Assembly: GCA_005880175.1 (NCBI GenBank)
Contig: VBJR01000253.1
Span: 1-19,742, forward strand
From: Chloroflexota bacterium
Lineage (GTDB): Bacteria > Chloroflexota > Dormibacteria > Dormibacterales > Dormibacteraceae
Reading direction: 5' to 3'
DNA length: 19,742 bases
Shown here piece by piece: positions 7,864 through 14,962 of this stretch. The notes under the pieces are model-generated. The model was not told where the DNA came from. It saw nothing but the letters and a program-made list of their open reading frames with translations, and did no database searches. The translations under genes and the position numbers were made by a program. Numbering within the stretch: the first letter of the stretch is position 1; the number at the start of each line of letters is the position of its first letter.

Positions 7864-8051
7864 CTCGTAGCGCGCGTCCGGGCCCGGGGCCGCGTTCTCA
7901 CCGCGTTCACGACTCCTCCTGCATGTCCGGGTCCACGTGGCGCGCCGCGGGTGGCGCGCACCGGTACTGATTCAGCGGAGGTCGGAAACTCATCGGATGC
8001 CGCGCCGCGGGGGGACGCCGGCGGCGCGGCGGGCGGATTCGAACGAGCCGT

Positions 8052-8057
8052 TACGCT
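8052..8057 (+). promoter_or_regulatory. -10 box of a leaderless promoter for the SNF2 gene
   Basis: TACGCT ends 7 nt before the GTG at 8064, the geometry of actinobacterial leaderless transcripts. No Shine-Dalgarno sequence precedes the GTG and no clear -35 is seen. Confidence 0.4.
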
Positions 8058-8063
8058 CACTGC

Positions 8064-10259
8064 GTGAGGGAGGGAACGGAGAGCGCGCCCCCGCGACTGC
8101 CCGCGCCCGGCCCGTCTGCGGTCAGGTCCCTGATCCGTCGGGCGGGCGAGGCGGTGAGCGCGGCGCGCGCCCTGCTGGAGGGTGACGAGCGGGCGGCGCA
8201 GGCGGTGCGTGACGCGTACGGCGCACTGCACGCCGAGGTCCTGCGCCAGCGGCTCGCCGAGGTGCCGGTCGAGCGGCTCAAGGAGATCGTGCCGCGCCTG
8301 CCGGCCGCCAGGCTGGAGAAGGCCGGGTTCGCCGACATCGGCGCGGTGCTCGACGCCGGGACGGCACGACTCGAGCAGATCGACGGTGTCGGGCGGCAGA
8401 GCGCCGCGCAGGCGGTGGCGGCCGCCCGGCGAATGGCCGAGGCCGCCGGACAGGACGTGCGGATCACCGCCGACGTGGACGATGAGCGAGGCACGGCCCT
8501 GCTGGCCGCCCTGCACCGGGTGCGCACCGCGCAGAGCGCGCTGGACCGCGCCCGCGAGCCGGCGCGCCGGATCGGCGACCAGTTCGGCGGCCTGATGTCC
8601 GCGGCCAGGCCCCTGAGCGGCCGGATACGCCGGGTGCTGGTCGGCCGGCGCCGCCGGGAGGCGGCCCGCGCCGCCGTCGCGCAGCTCGAGGAGGCGCTCG
8701 CCGCGCCCGCCACGGACCGGGACCTCAGGCGCATCGAGGCCGCGAACGAGCGCCTGCGCGCCGCTCCGGCGCGCCAGGCGACCGTGCGGCGTGACTTCGA
8801 GAAGCGCGCCGCCGACTACTTCGCCGCGCTCGAGCGCATCCTCGGCAGCCGCGAGGAGGCCGAGGCCGCGCGCGGTTTCCTGCCCGAGGACCTGATCGGC
8901 AGCATCGGGAAGCAGCGCCTGGACACCACGCACCTGCGGGTCTCGCTGCGCGGCTACCAGGAGTTCGGGGCGCGGTTCGCCCTGGCCGGCCGGCGAGTGG
9001 TGCTCGGCGACGAGATGGGCTGCGGCAAGACGGTGGAGGCGATCGCCGCGTTGGCCCACCTGCGCGCCGAGGGCGAGCGGCACTTCCTCGTGGTGTGTCC
9101 CGCCAGCGTCCTGATCAACTGGATGCGCGAGGTGCGCGGCCACAGCAGCCTGCGGCCCCACCGACTGCACGGCGGCGAGCGCGACGAGAACCTGCTGGCC
9201 TGGGCGAAGGGCGGCGGTGTGGGCATCACCACCTTCGAGACCGTGCACGGCCTGCCGCTGCCGGGCAGGCCGCGGGTGGCGATGCTCGTGGTCGACGAGG
9301 CGCACTACATCAAGAACCCCGACGCCCGGCGTTCGAAGGCGCTGCGGGAGTGGACTCGCCGGATCGACCGGGTGCTGTTCATGACCGGCACGCCGATGGA
9401 GAACCGGGTCGAGGAGTTCCGCAATCTGGTCGACTATCTGCAACCGGGCCTGGTGGCCTCGGTGGACGGGATCGACGCGATCGGCGGGTCCAGGGCCTTC
9501 CGCCGCGCGGTCGCGCCGGCGTACCTGCGTCGCAACCAGGAGGACGTGCTGGCCGAGCTGCCGCCGCTCACGCGCATCGACGAGTGGGAGGAGTTCGGAC
9601 CGCACGAACTGGCCGCGTACCGGCAGGCGGTGGAGGCGGGCAACTTCATGGCGATGCGCCGCGCCGCCTACGCCCCGGGCACGGCGCAGGGCTCGGCGAA
9701 GCTGCGGCGGCTGATCGAGATCGCCGACGAGGCGCGGCAGTCCGGACGCAAGGTCGTGATCTTCTCCCACTTCCGCGACGTGCTCGACATCGTGTGCGCG
9801 GCACTCGGCGAGCGCGCGCTCGGGCCGCTGAACGGGTCGATGCCGTCGCCGCGGCGCCAGGAGCTCGTGGACCGCTTCGCCAGGGCGCATGGGCACGCGG
9901 TGCTGGTCAGCCAGATCCAGGCCGGCGGCGTCGGGATCAACATGCAGGCCGCCTCCGTGGTCATCCTGTGCGAGCCACAGGTCAAGCCGACGCTGGAGAC
10001 GCAGGCGATCGCCCGCGCGCACAGGCTCGGCCAGGTCCACAAGGTGCAGGTGCACAGATTGCTGGTGGTCGACAGCGTGGACGAGCGGATGCTGGAGCTG
10101 CTCGAGGGCAAGACGGCGCTCTTCGATGCCTACGCCCGGCGCAGCGACACCGCGGACGCCGCGCCGCAGGCGCGCGACGTGTCCGAGGCCGAGCTGGCCC
10201 GTCGGGTCGTGGACACCGAGCGCGCCCGCCTGGGCCTGGCGACCGCCCGCAGCGCGTGA
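8064..10259 (+). CDS. SNF2-family DEAD/H helicase with N-terminal helix-hairpin-helix region
   Basis: The 731-residue protein is a Swi2/Snf2 ATPase, a DNA translocase that remodels or displaces protein-DNA complexes. Residues 1-80 are helical and charged; about 81-125 hold a helix-hairpin-helix-like element (LEQIDGVGRQSAAQAVAA), probably for DNA binding. Motor motifs are complete: motif I DEMGCGKT at 316-323, Ia VVCPASVLINW, motif II DEAH at 411-414, motif III TGTPMEN at 441-447, motif V QIQAGGVGIN at 617-626 and motif VI QAIARAHRLGQ at 647-657. The C-terminus is Arg/Ala-rich and ordinary. The start is GTG with a TACGCT -10 box 7 nt upstream and no ribosome binding site, hence probably leaderless. 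No nuclease, methyltransferase or defence partner flanks it, so a housekeeping or repair role is as likely as a defence role. Confidence 0.9.
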   Translation: MREGTESAPPRLPAPGPSAVRSLIRRAGEAVSAARALLEGDERAAQAVRDAYGALHAEVLRQRLAEVPVERLKEIVPRLPAARLEKAGFADIGAVLDAGTARLEQIDGVGRQSAAQAVAAARRMAEAAGQDVRITADVDDERGTALLAALHRVRTAQSALDRAREPARRIGDQFGGLMSAARPLSGRIRRVLVGRRRREAARAAVAQLEEALAAPATDRDLRRIEAANERLRAAPARQATVRRDFEKRAADYFAALERILGSREEAEAARGFLPEDLIGSIGKQRLDTTHLRVSLRGYQEFGARFALAGRRVVLGDEMGCGKTVEAIAALAHLRAEGERHFLVVCPASVLINWMREVRGHSSLRPHRLHGGERDENLLAWAKGGGVGITTFETVHGLPLPGRPRVAMLVVDEAHYIKNPDARRSKALREWTRRIDRVLFMTGTPMENRVEEFRNLVDYLQPGLVASVDGIDAIGGSRAFRRAVAPAYLRRNQEDVLAELPPLTRIDEWEEFGPHELAAYRQAVEAGNFMAMRRAAYAPGTAQGSAKLRRLIEIADEARQSGRKVVIFSHFRDVLDIVCAALGERALGPLNGSMPSPRRQELVDRFARAHGHAVLVSQIQAGGVGINMQAASVVILCEPQVKPTLETQAIARAHRLGQVHKVQVHRLLVVDSVDERMLELLEGKTALFDAYARRSDTADAAPQARDVSEAELARRVVDTERARLGLATARSA

Positions 10260-10287
10260 TGCGCGGACGCCATCCTCCATGTTGACG

Positions 10288-10308
10288 ACCCGGCGGATTC
10301 ATCCGGGT
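10288..10308 (+). terminator. Weak hairpin after the SNF2 gene
   Basis: ACCCGG (10288-10293), a 9-nt loop and CCGGGT (10303-10308) form a 6-bp stem 28 nt after the stop codon. It is short, and the assignment is tentative. Confidence 0.3.
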
Positions 10309-10350
10309 GGCCGATGCCGGCGGGTCCAGGCAGGCGGCACTGTGACGGTC

Positions 10351-10794
10351 ATGCGCATTCCGATTCGTCTCCTCGGTATCGGGGCCGCCGCCGCCGCGGC
10401 GCTGCTCGCCGCGCCGGCCAACGCCTCGGCCGCCGCCGCGCCGGCCCACCCGGCGCCGGGCCCGGCGGCGGTCGCGCCGGCACCCGCCGCCGGCGTCTCC
10501 CCCAACGCCTGCGTCGCTCCGTTCGTCGAGGCACGCAGCAACATCCGCACCGGCGCGTCCCGGTCGTCCGGCCTCCTCGCGACGACAACCGGCTGCGCCA
10601 CGACGAACAGCGGGATCATCTGCTTCACGCGCGGCGAGCGTGTCACCGCGGGTGGCTACACCACGGACGTCTGGTACCGGTTCTTCGATCTCCACGACCC
10701 CTCGGGGTTCGTCGTGCAGAACGGGTGGACCTGGGGCGGCAACGCCATCACGCCGAACCACGTCGATCCCGACCCGCTCTACCCGCACTGCTGA
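10351..10794 (+). CDS. Small secreted SH3-like domain protein
   Basis: The 147-residue protein has a Sec signal peptide (MRIPIRLL, then an Ala-rich hydrophobic core) with likely cleavage after ANA at 23-25, then an Ala/Pro linker to about residue 50. Residues about 58-132 match the pattern of bacterial SH3-type domains: a SNIRTGASRSSGLLAT start, a turn at GERVTAGG, VWYRFFDL and a closing GFVVQNGWTWGGNA. Four cysteines (54, 82, 91, 147) could form two disulfides outside the cell. Such domains usually bind peptidoglycan or proteins; here there is no attached enzyme. ATG 10351 is chosen; GTG 10342 three codons earlier is equally possible because no ribosome binding site is clear. It ends at a strong bidirectional hairpin. 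Confidence 0.8.
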   Translation: MRIPIRLLGIGAAAAAALLAAPANASAAAAPAHPAPGPAAVAPAPAAGVSPNACVAPFVEARSNIRTGASRSSGLLATTTGCATTNSGIICFTRGERVTAGGYTTDVWYRFFDLHDPSGFVVQNGWTWGGNAITPNHVDPDPLYPHC

Positions 10795-10814
10795 TCCCCT
10801 CTCCTCAGCTGCCG

Positions 10815-10845
10815 CGAGCGGCCTCCCATCGCCGGGGGCCGCTCG
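10815..10845. terminator. Strong bidirectional terminator
   Basis: CGAGCGGCC (10815-10823), a 13-nt loop and GGCCGCTCG (10837-10845) form a perfect 9-bp stem. It lies between the convergent SH3-like gene (ends 10794) and the M29 aminopeptidase gene (ends 10864) and can serve both. Confidence 0.7.
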
Positions 10846-10863
10846 TCGGCCTCCAGCAGGTCA

Positions 10864-12087
10864 TCAATGGAGCTGCCACTCGTCGTCGCGCAGCAGTGGG
10901 ACCGGCCCGAGGCCGGCCTCGAGTCCATCGACCTCGATGCCCGGCCCGCCGATCATGACGTCCCTGTGCTGGCTCGACATGTTGACTCCGAGGGTGGACA
11001 GGTCCTGGCGATGCGGCTGCGGGCGCTCGACCCCGACGGCGTACCCCTGGCCGAGCGCGATGTGACAGGTGGCGTTCTCGTCGAACAGCGTGTTGTGCAG
11101 GGTGAGGCCGAGCTGGCCGACCCGGGACGAGCCGTCCACCAGCGCGACCTCCCCCAACCGTGCGCTTCCCTCGTCGGTCGCCACGAACGCGCGCATCGCG
11201 TCCTCGCCCGAGGTTGCGCTGAGCTCCACCACCCGACCGGACTCGAAGCGGAGCACCAGGTCGGCCACCGTGACCGCGCCCACGGAGAGCGGGCGTGTGC
11301 AGCGCACGACGCCCTCCGTGCGCCGAGGATCGGGAGTCGTGAAGATCTCCTCCGTCGGCATGTTGGGCAGATATGACCGTCCCCAGGTCGTGGTGTCGCT
11401 GCCGCCGCACCACCACACCGAGACGGGCAGGAGGCCAACCGTAAGGTCAGTGCCGGGGCCCCTGAACCTGACTGCGTCGAAGCGTCGTTCGTCGAGCCTG
11501 GCTCTGCGAGCCTGGAGGCTGCCGCAGTGATCCCGCCACGCCGCGACCGGGTCAGGCTCATCGAGCCGCACCGCCCGTTCGACGACGCTCCACAGTCGGT
11601 TCACGTCGGGTTCGCCGAACACCTTCCGCGCCCACCCCTGGCTCGGTCCGGCGATGGCGCACCTGTTGACCTCCCCGCTGTTTATCAGGCGGACCAGCGC
11701 GGCACCATACGCGGACTGACGCGCCTGTCCGACTCGCCGTCCATCGAGATCATCCATCAGACCCGGTTCGGCATCGCCCATGATCGTCAGCTTGCCGCTC
11801 CTCCGCTCGATCGCCTCATCGAACCGGCCCACGACCCAGGCTGGCGTCCAGTCCAGAGCGCCGTCGGCTGCCAGCATGATCTGGGCACGCAACACGTGGC
11901 GGTCGGTGTAGACCACGTCGACGTGATGAGCCCCGGCGGCGTACGCTGCCAGTGCCGCCTGACGGGCCAGCGGCGCGTGGGCGATGTCTGCGTCGATCAA
12001 CAGATCCTGGCCTGGCGCGAGGTTGACGCCCACCTCTACGGCGAGACGGGCATATCGAGCCAGCAGTTCGCTCTCCGGTGCTGTCAA
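10864..12087 (-). CDS. M29 family metallo-aminopeptidase (AmpS/PepS type)
   Basis: The 407-residue protein matches thermophilic-type M29 aminopeptidases, cytosolic dimeric enzymes that remove N-terminal residues using two divalent metals. The N-terminal half has the family sequence LLARYARLAVEVGVNLAPGQ. The catalytic half keeps the expected metal and catalytic residues: Glu in MPTEEIF (246/247), Glu 313 in LGEVALVDG, His 342 in ENATCHIALG, and His 374 with Asp 376 in SSQHRDVMIG. It starts with TTG 12087, supported by GAGGAGGAG at 12091-12099 with a short spacer; there is no better in-frame start. Codon use includes a rare ATA, and the gene looks slightly less GC-rich than its neighbours. It is monocistronic and divergent from the DinB gene. 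The enzyme should be functional. Confidence 0.92.
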   Translation of the reverse strand: MTAPESELLARYARLAVEVGVNLAPGQDLLIDADIAHAPLARQAALAAYAAGAHHVDVVYTDRHVLRAQIMLAADGALDWTPAWVVGRFDEAIERRSGKLTIMGDAEPGLMDDLDGRRVGQARQSAYGAALVRLINSGEVNRCAIAGPSQGWARKVFGEPDVNRLWSVVERAVRLDEPDPVAAWRDHCGSLQARRARLDERRFDAVRFRGPGTDLTVGLLPVSVWWCGGSDTTTWGRSYLPNMPTEEIFTTPDPRRTEGVVRCTRPLSVGAVTVADLVLRFESGRVVELSATSGEDAMRAFVATDEGSARLGEVALVDGSSRVGQLGLTLHNTLFDENATCHIALGQGYAVGVERPQPHRQDLSTLGVNMSSQHRDVMIGGPGIEVDGLEAGLGPVPLLRDDEWQLH

Positions 12088-12218
12088 GGCTCCTCCTCAT
12101 GACGTGCCGCGAGGACGGTTGAACTCGTGCGGAGGTCGCGCCATCGCTCCCGGTCCCCGGCCATGGCGGGACACTACCATGCGTTCGCTGTCGAGTTCGC
12201 CCCCCCTGGGCACCCTGG

Positions 12219-12224
12219 CATGAT
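12219..12224 (+). promoter_or_regulatory. Possible -10 element of a leaderless DinB gene
   Basis: CATGAT ends 6 nt before GTG 12231 in the context TGGCATGATGGGCGAGTG. The spacing fits a leaderless transcript and no ribosome binding site is present, but the hexamer lacks the initial T of the usual TANNNT box. Confidence 0.3.
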
Positions 12225-12230
12225 GGGCGA

Positions 12231-12734
12231 GTGACCGACCACCTCCGCACGATCTTCGAGCACCACGTGTGGGCGACGCTGCGTCTGATCGACCACTGCC
12301 TGGAACTGGAGCCGGCCGGCCTGGACCTGACCACGCCCGGCACCTACGGCACGATCCAGGAGACGCTGACGCACCTGGTCGGGGCCGACGCCCGGTACCA
12401 ACACCGGCTCGAAACCGGCCAACCCAAGCCGCGTCATGATGGACCGCCTCCCTCCCTGGCGGACCTGCGCGCCGACATGGCACGACAGGCGGATCGGTGG
12501 CGGGACCTGCTCGGGCGCCTGGACGAGTTCGACCCGACTGTTCCGGCCGAGCCGAACGAAACCCCGCCCTATCCCGAGGTCCCCCACGCCGTCGGGCTGC
12601 TCCTGACGCAGGCCATCCACCACGGCGAGGAGCACCGGGTGCACGTCAACTCGATCCTCGGCGCTCATGGTCTGGAGGTGCCGGAGCTGAGCGGTTGGGA
12701 GTACTTCCGGCAGCTGGTGGTCGGCGGCGTCTGA
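12231..12734 (+). CDS. DinB family protein
   Basis: The 167-residue protein is a single DinB-fold four-helix bundle of normal family length. Three histidines in the expected places can bind a metal: H48 in ETLTHLVGADARY, then H131 and H135 in QAIHHGEEHRVHV. DinB-like proteins use such a site for thiol-dependent transfer or hydrolase reactions; none can be chosen here. The GTG 12231 start has no ribosome binding site and sits just after a possible -10 box, so it is probably leaderless. The protein differs clearly from the DinB-SnoaL fusion at 6350 and is not a recent duplicate. It is divergent from the M29 aminopeptidase gene with a 143-bp gap. Confidence 0.88.
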   Translation: MTDHLRTIFEHHVWATLRLIDHCLELEPAGLDLTTPGTYGTIQETLTHLVGADARYQHRLETGQPKPRHDGPPPSLADLRADMARQADRWRDLLGRLDEFDPTVPAEPNETPPYPEVPHAVGLLLTQAIHHGEEHRVHVNSILGAHGLEVPELSGWEYFRQLVVGGV

Positions 12735-12740
12735 GCGCTG

Positions 12741-12765
12741 GCGGAGTTCGGCCTCCCCGCTCCGC
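12741..12765 (+). terminator. Hairpin after the DinB gene
   Basis: GCGGAG (12741-12746) and CTCCGC (12760-12765) pair across a 13-nt loop. An outer AGCGC (12734-12738)/GCGCT (12771-12775) pair extends the stem beyond a small internal loop. It lies directly after the stop codon. Confidence 0.45.
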
Positions 12766-12835
12766 GTCCTGCGCTTCCGGCCGCGGCGGCGGTGGCGCGC
12801 GTCTTTCGGCCGTGGAATCGCTCGCCCAGGATCGG

Positions 12836-13777
12836 TCAGATGATGCCGAGCGGCCGAAGCCCAGCCTCGGTCGTGTAGTCGACAAACGTCGGGTCCGACA
12901 GCTCGCCGACGAACCGGCCCTCGCGCTCGCTCACGAACCCGATCAGTTGCCAGGCGCCGGCCAGGTCGCGCACGAGTCGCGGCGCATACAGGTGCGGCCA
13001 TGGCACAGGACGGGCCAGCGCCACGTCCCACGGACCGGTGACCGACGAGCCCGGCGCCACCCAGATCCGGTCGCCGGGTCCGGCATCCGACCGGCTGACG
13101 CGATCGCTGCAGAACAGCAGGAGCGGCTGGCCGTTCACCACCGCGGCCTGCGGCACCTCGAGGTGCCCGAACCCCGCCGGTTGCGTCAGCGGGGGCAGGA
13201 CCTCCCAGCGCAGCAGGTCGGCGGAACGCGCGTGACCAATCACGCCCCGCCCGCCGGCCGGACCCAGGCCGGCACGGGCAGTGACCAGCATGTGCCAGCC
13301 GTCGCCACCGGGGTCGGGGTAGACCCAGGGGTCGCGCCACGCCTCTTCCGGCCAGACAGACGCGTCGAGCCGCTCGTACCAGGCCGGGTCGGCCTCGACC
13401 AGCGGCTCGCCACCATGTCGCCGCCAGGTGTACAGGTCATCCGAGGTGGCCAGACCGATTCGTTGAACGCGGCCGCCATCCGCCCGGCACACGCCGGTGT
13501 AGAACAGGTGCCAGCGGCCGCCCGGGCCGCGTACGACCGAGCCGGTCCAGGTTGCGAGATCGTCCCAGGACGGTCCGGCGGCGGCGGCCAGCGCGTCGGG
13601 AGCGAGCTCCCATGTCCGCAGATCGGCCGAGACCGCGTGCCCGATCGACGCGTGCCGGTGCCGGCGATCGGGATCGATCAGGGCCCGCGGCGCGCGCAGG
13701 AAGAACGCATGGTGGCGACGCTGGTCGTCCTCGGCGTACCAGCTGTCCCAGACCCACGCGTCCGGCAGACGGAGCAT
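12836..13777 (-). CDS. GH32/GH-J clan-like glycoside hydrolase
   Basis: The 313-residue protein resembles five-bladed beta-propeller glycosidases of the GH32/GH68 group, which act on fructosyl or related sugars. The candidate catalytic triad is visible: Asp 11 in WVWDSWY (nucleophile position), the RDP motif at 148-150 (WRDPWVY) and Glu 207 in GHLEVPQ (acid/base position). Repeating propeller strands such as GHAVSADLRTWE and GLATSDDLYTWRR also fit. It lacks a signal peptide and the C-terminal beta-sandwich of classical invertases, so it is a cytosolic single-domain member. ATG 13777 is chosen because GGAGGG lies 6 nt upstream, although the frame stays open further upstream. No sugar transporter is adjacent. 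The substrate is uncertain because the first motif differs from the invertase WMNDPNG. Confidence 0.8.
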   Translation of the reverse strand: MLRLPDAWVWDSWYAEDDQRRHHAFFLRAPRALIDPDRRHRHASIGHAVSADLRTWELAPDALAAAAGPSWDDLATWTGSVVRGPGGRWHLFYTGVCRADGGRVQRIGLATSDDLYTWRRHGGEPLVEADPAWYERLDASVWPEEAWRDPWVYPDPGGDGWHMLVTARAGLGPAGGRGVIGHARSADLLRWEVLPPLTQPAGFGHLEVPQAAVVNGQPLLLFCSDRVSRSDAGPGDRIWVAPGSSVTGPWDVALARPVPWPHLYAPRLVRDLAGAWQLIGFVSEREGRFVGELSDPTFVDYTTEAGLRPLGII

Positions 13778-13865
13778 CGCTCGCCCTCCAAGGTGGTGCC
13801 CGGCACATTCTGGCGCGCCGCCGACCAGGAGCCGGCCTTCACCCTCACCCTTCCCCACTGCACCC

Positions 13866-13885
13866 GCCCGGCACCGTGCTCGGGC
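13866..13885 (-). terminator. Hairpin after the ECF/VOC operon
   Basis: GCCCG (13866-13870) and CGGGC (13881-13885) enclose a smaller GCA/TGC pairing, giving about 8 bp with one bulge. It lies 29 nt past the stop of the last VOC gene. Confidence 0.4.
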
Positions 13886-13913
13886 CGGAGGGCTCGACGG
13901 GCTTCTCCATCGG

Positions 13914-14246
13914 CTACGGCTGCCAGAGCTGGAACCGCGCGCCCTGGTCGTCCGCGCAGCGGGCAACGCGGCCGAACGGCTCCCGCGTCGGCTCCTCCGC
14001 ATGGCCGCCGCCTGCCCGGACACGCTGCAGTGCTGCATCGAGGTCGTCCACCCGGAAGAGCAGATCAACCGTGGGGGCGTCCACCTCGCCCCAGAGCGCG
14101 ACCCTCGGCGGCCGCCGGTCCGCTCCCGGCTCGAACGTCCAGCCGAGGACAGCCTCGTAGAACCGCTGCGCCCGCTCCAGGTTCGGCACGCGGACGGTCA
14201 CGTAGCCGAGCTCGCCGTGCCGCGGCTCCTGCCGGTGTGCGGACAC
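13914..14246 (-). CDS. VOC (glyoxalase/bleomycin-resistance fold) domain protein, probably detached second half of the upstream gene
   Basis: The 110-residue open frame encodes one VOC domain (HGELGYVTVRVPNLERAQRFYEAVLGW ... FGRVARCADDQGARFQLWQP is its span, with the interior listed only in part). This fold makes small-ligand enzymes and antibiotic-binding proteins. Upstream in the same frame, without a start codon, reads ARATPPAAVSAHRQEPRHG, which looks like an interdomain linker. ECF-linked VOC proteins often have two VOC domains in one chain, and this is probably the second one, cut off from the first by an out-of-frame deletion. The GTG 14246 start lies inside the end of the preceding gene (49-nt overlap) and has only weak ribosome binding potential. 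Translation, if any, would be by coupling. Confidence 0.7.
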   Translation of the reverse strand: MSAHRQEPRHGELGYVTVRVPNLERAQRFYEAVLGWTFEPGADRRPPRVALWGEVDAPTVDLLFRVDDLDAALQRVRAGGGHAEEPTREPFGRVARCADDQGARFQLWQP

Positions 14247-14962
14247 GGCCGCTGGCGGCGTCGCCCTCGCGTGACCGCGAGGCGGACCGTAGCGTCCGCG
14301 TCCGGCACCAGGATGAAGATGGACGAGCCGGGCGCCTTCGCGCCCGGGTGGCGGTCCTCGCCCAGCATCAGCGTCGCGTCGCCGATCTCCAACTCCGCGT
14401 GCCCGATCTTGCCGTCCGGATCGACGACGAAGTCGCCGCTCCGGCGCGCCGCGAAGACCTCCTCGTACCAGTCGAGCGCCCGCGGGGTATCCACCACCGC
14501 GATGTACGGCGTGAGCGTCCGGTAGCGGCTCGACATGGTCAGGTCCTCGGATGCGATCGGCTCGACCGTGTAGCCGAAGTCGCCCGCGAGGATCTCCGCA
14601 GCGCCGTGGTCGATGACCTGGTTGAGCGTGGCCATGACGCCGCGGCTCATCAGCTTCTTGATGACGTCGCCGGGCCGGACACGGAGACGCCTGGCCAGGT
14701 CCTTCACCGAGATGGTCGGCGGCAGTACCACCTGGCGGTTCCTGGGGAGCTGGGGGGTATAGGCGCTGACGGTGGGGCTGAGCTGGTTGTGGGCGGCCTC
14801 GATCGCGGACGGCGGCAGCGGGCTCGTGGTCGCCGTCGCGGCCACTCCTCCTGTCGGGCCGCGCAGCGCCTGGACGATGCGCCGGCGCAGGTCGCCCGCG
14901 AACGCCGGGTCTGGATCGATGGGGACGATGGGCTCGCGCAGCCCGTCCAGCGGGTCAGGCAT
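14198..14962 (-). CDS. VOC-type protein with an embedded IF2_N domain, coupled to an ECF sigma factor; C-terminus frameshifted
   Basis: ATG 14962 follows GGGGAGGAGG and overlaps the end of the ECF sigma gene by 8 bp, so translation is coupled. Of 254 residues, 1-36 (PLDGLREPIVPIDPDPAF) resemble the N-terminus of VOC proteins that accompany ECF sigma factors. Residues 37-77 are an Ala/Pro/Thr-rich linker. Residues 78-134 match the IF-2 N-terminal domain: ISVKDLARRLRVRPGDVIKK, then LMSRGVMATLNQVID and ILAGDFGYTVE. Residues 147-226 start a VOC domain (YRTLTPYIAVVDTPRALDWY, HAELEIGDATLML, SIFILVPDADATV). The last VOC strands are missing and the tail (TRGRRRQRPCPHTG onward) is out-of-frame sequence overlapping the next gene. 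The IF2_N helix-turn-helix-like fold contacts other macromolecules in IF-2; its job here is unknown. The architecture is unusual, and the damaged VOC end suggests reduced function or a sequence error. Confidence 0.75.
   Translation of the reverse strand: MPDPLDGLREPIVPIDPDPAFAGDLRRRIVQALRGPTGGVAATATTSPLPPSAIEAAHNQLSPTVSAYTPQLPRNRQVVLPPTISVKDLARRLRVRPGDVIKKLMSRGVMATLNQVIDHGAAEILAGDFGYTVEPIASEDLTMSSRYRTLTPYIAVVDTPRALDWYEEVFAARRSGDFVVDPDGKIGHAELEIGDATLMLGEDRHPGAKAPGSSIFILVPDADATVRLAVTRGRRRQRPCPHTGRSRGTASSAT

Noticed and set aside
7533..10280. A 915-codon open frame on the minus strand
   Set aside because: It is antisense to the SNF2 helicase gene, whose motifs are complete on the plus strand; its translation shows no domain.
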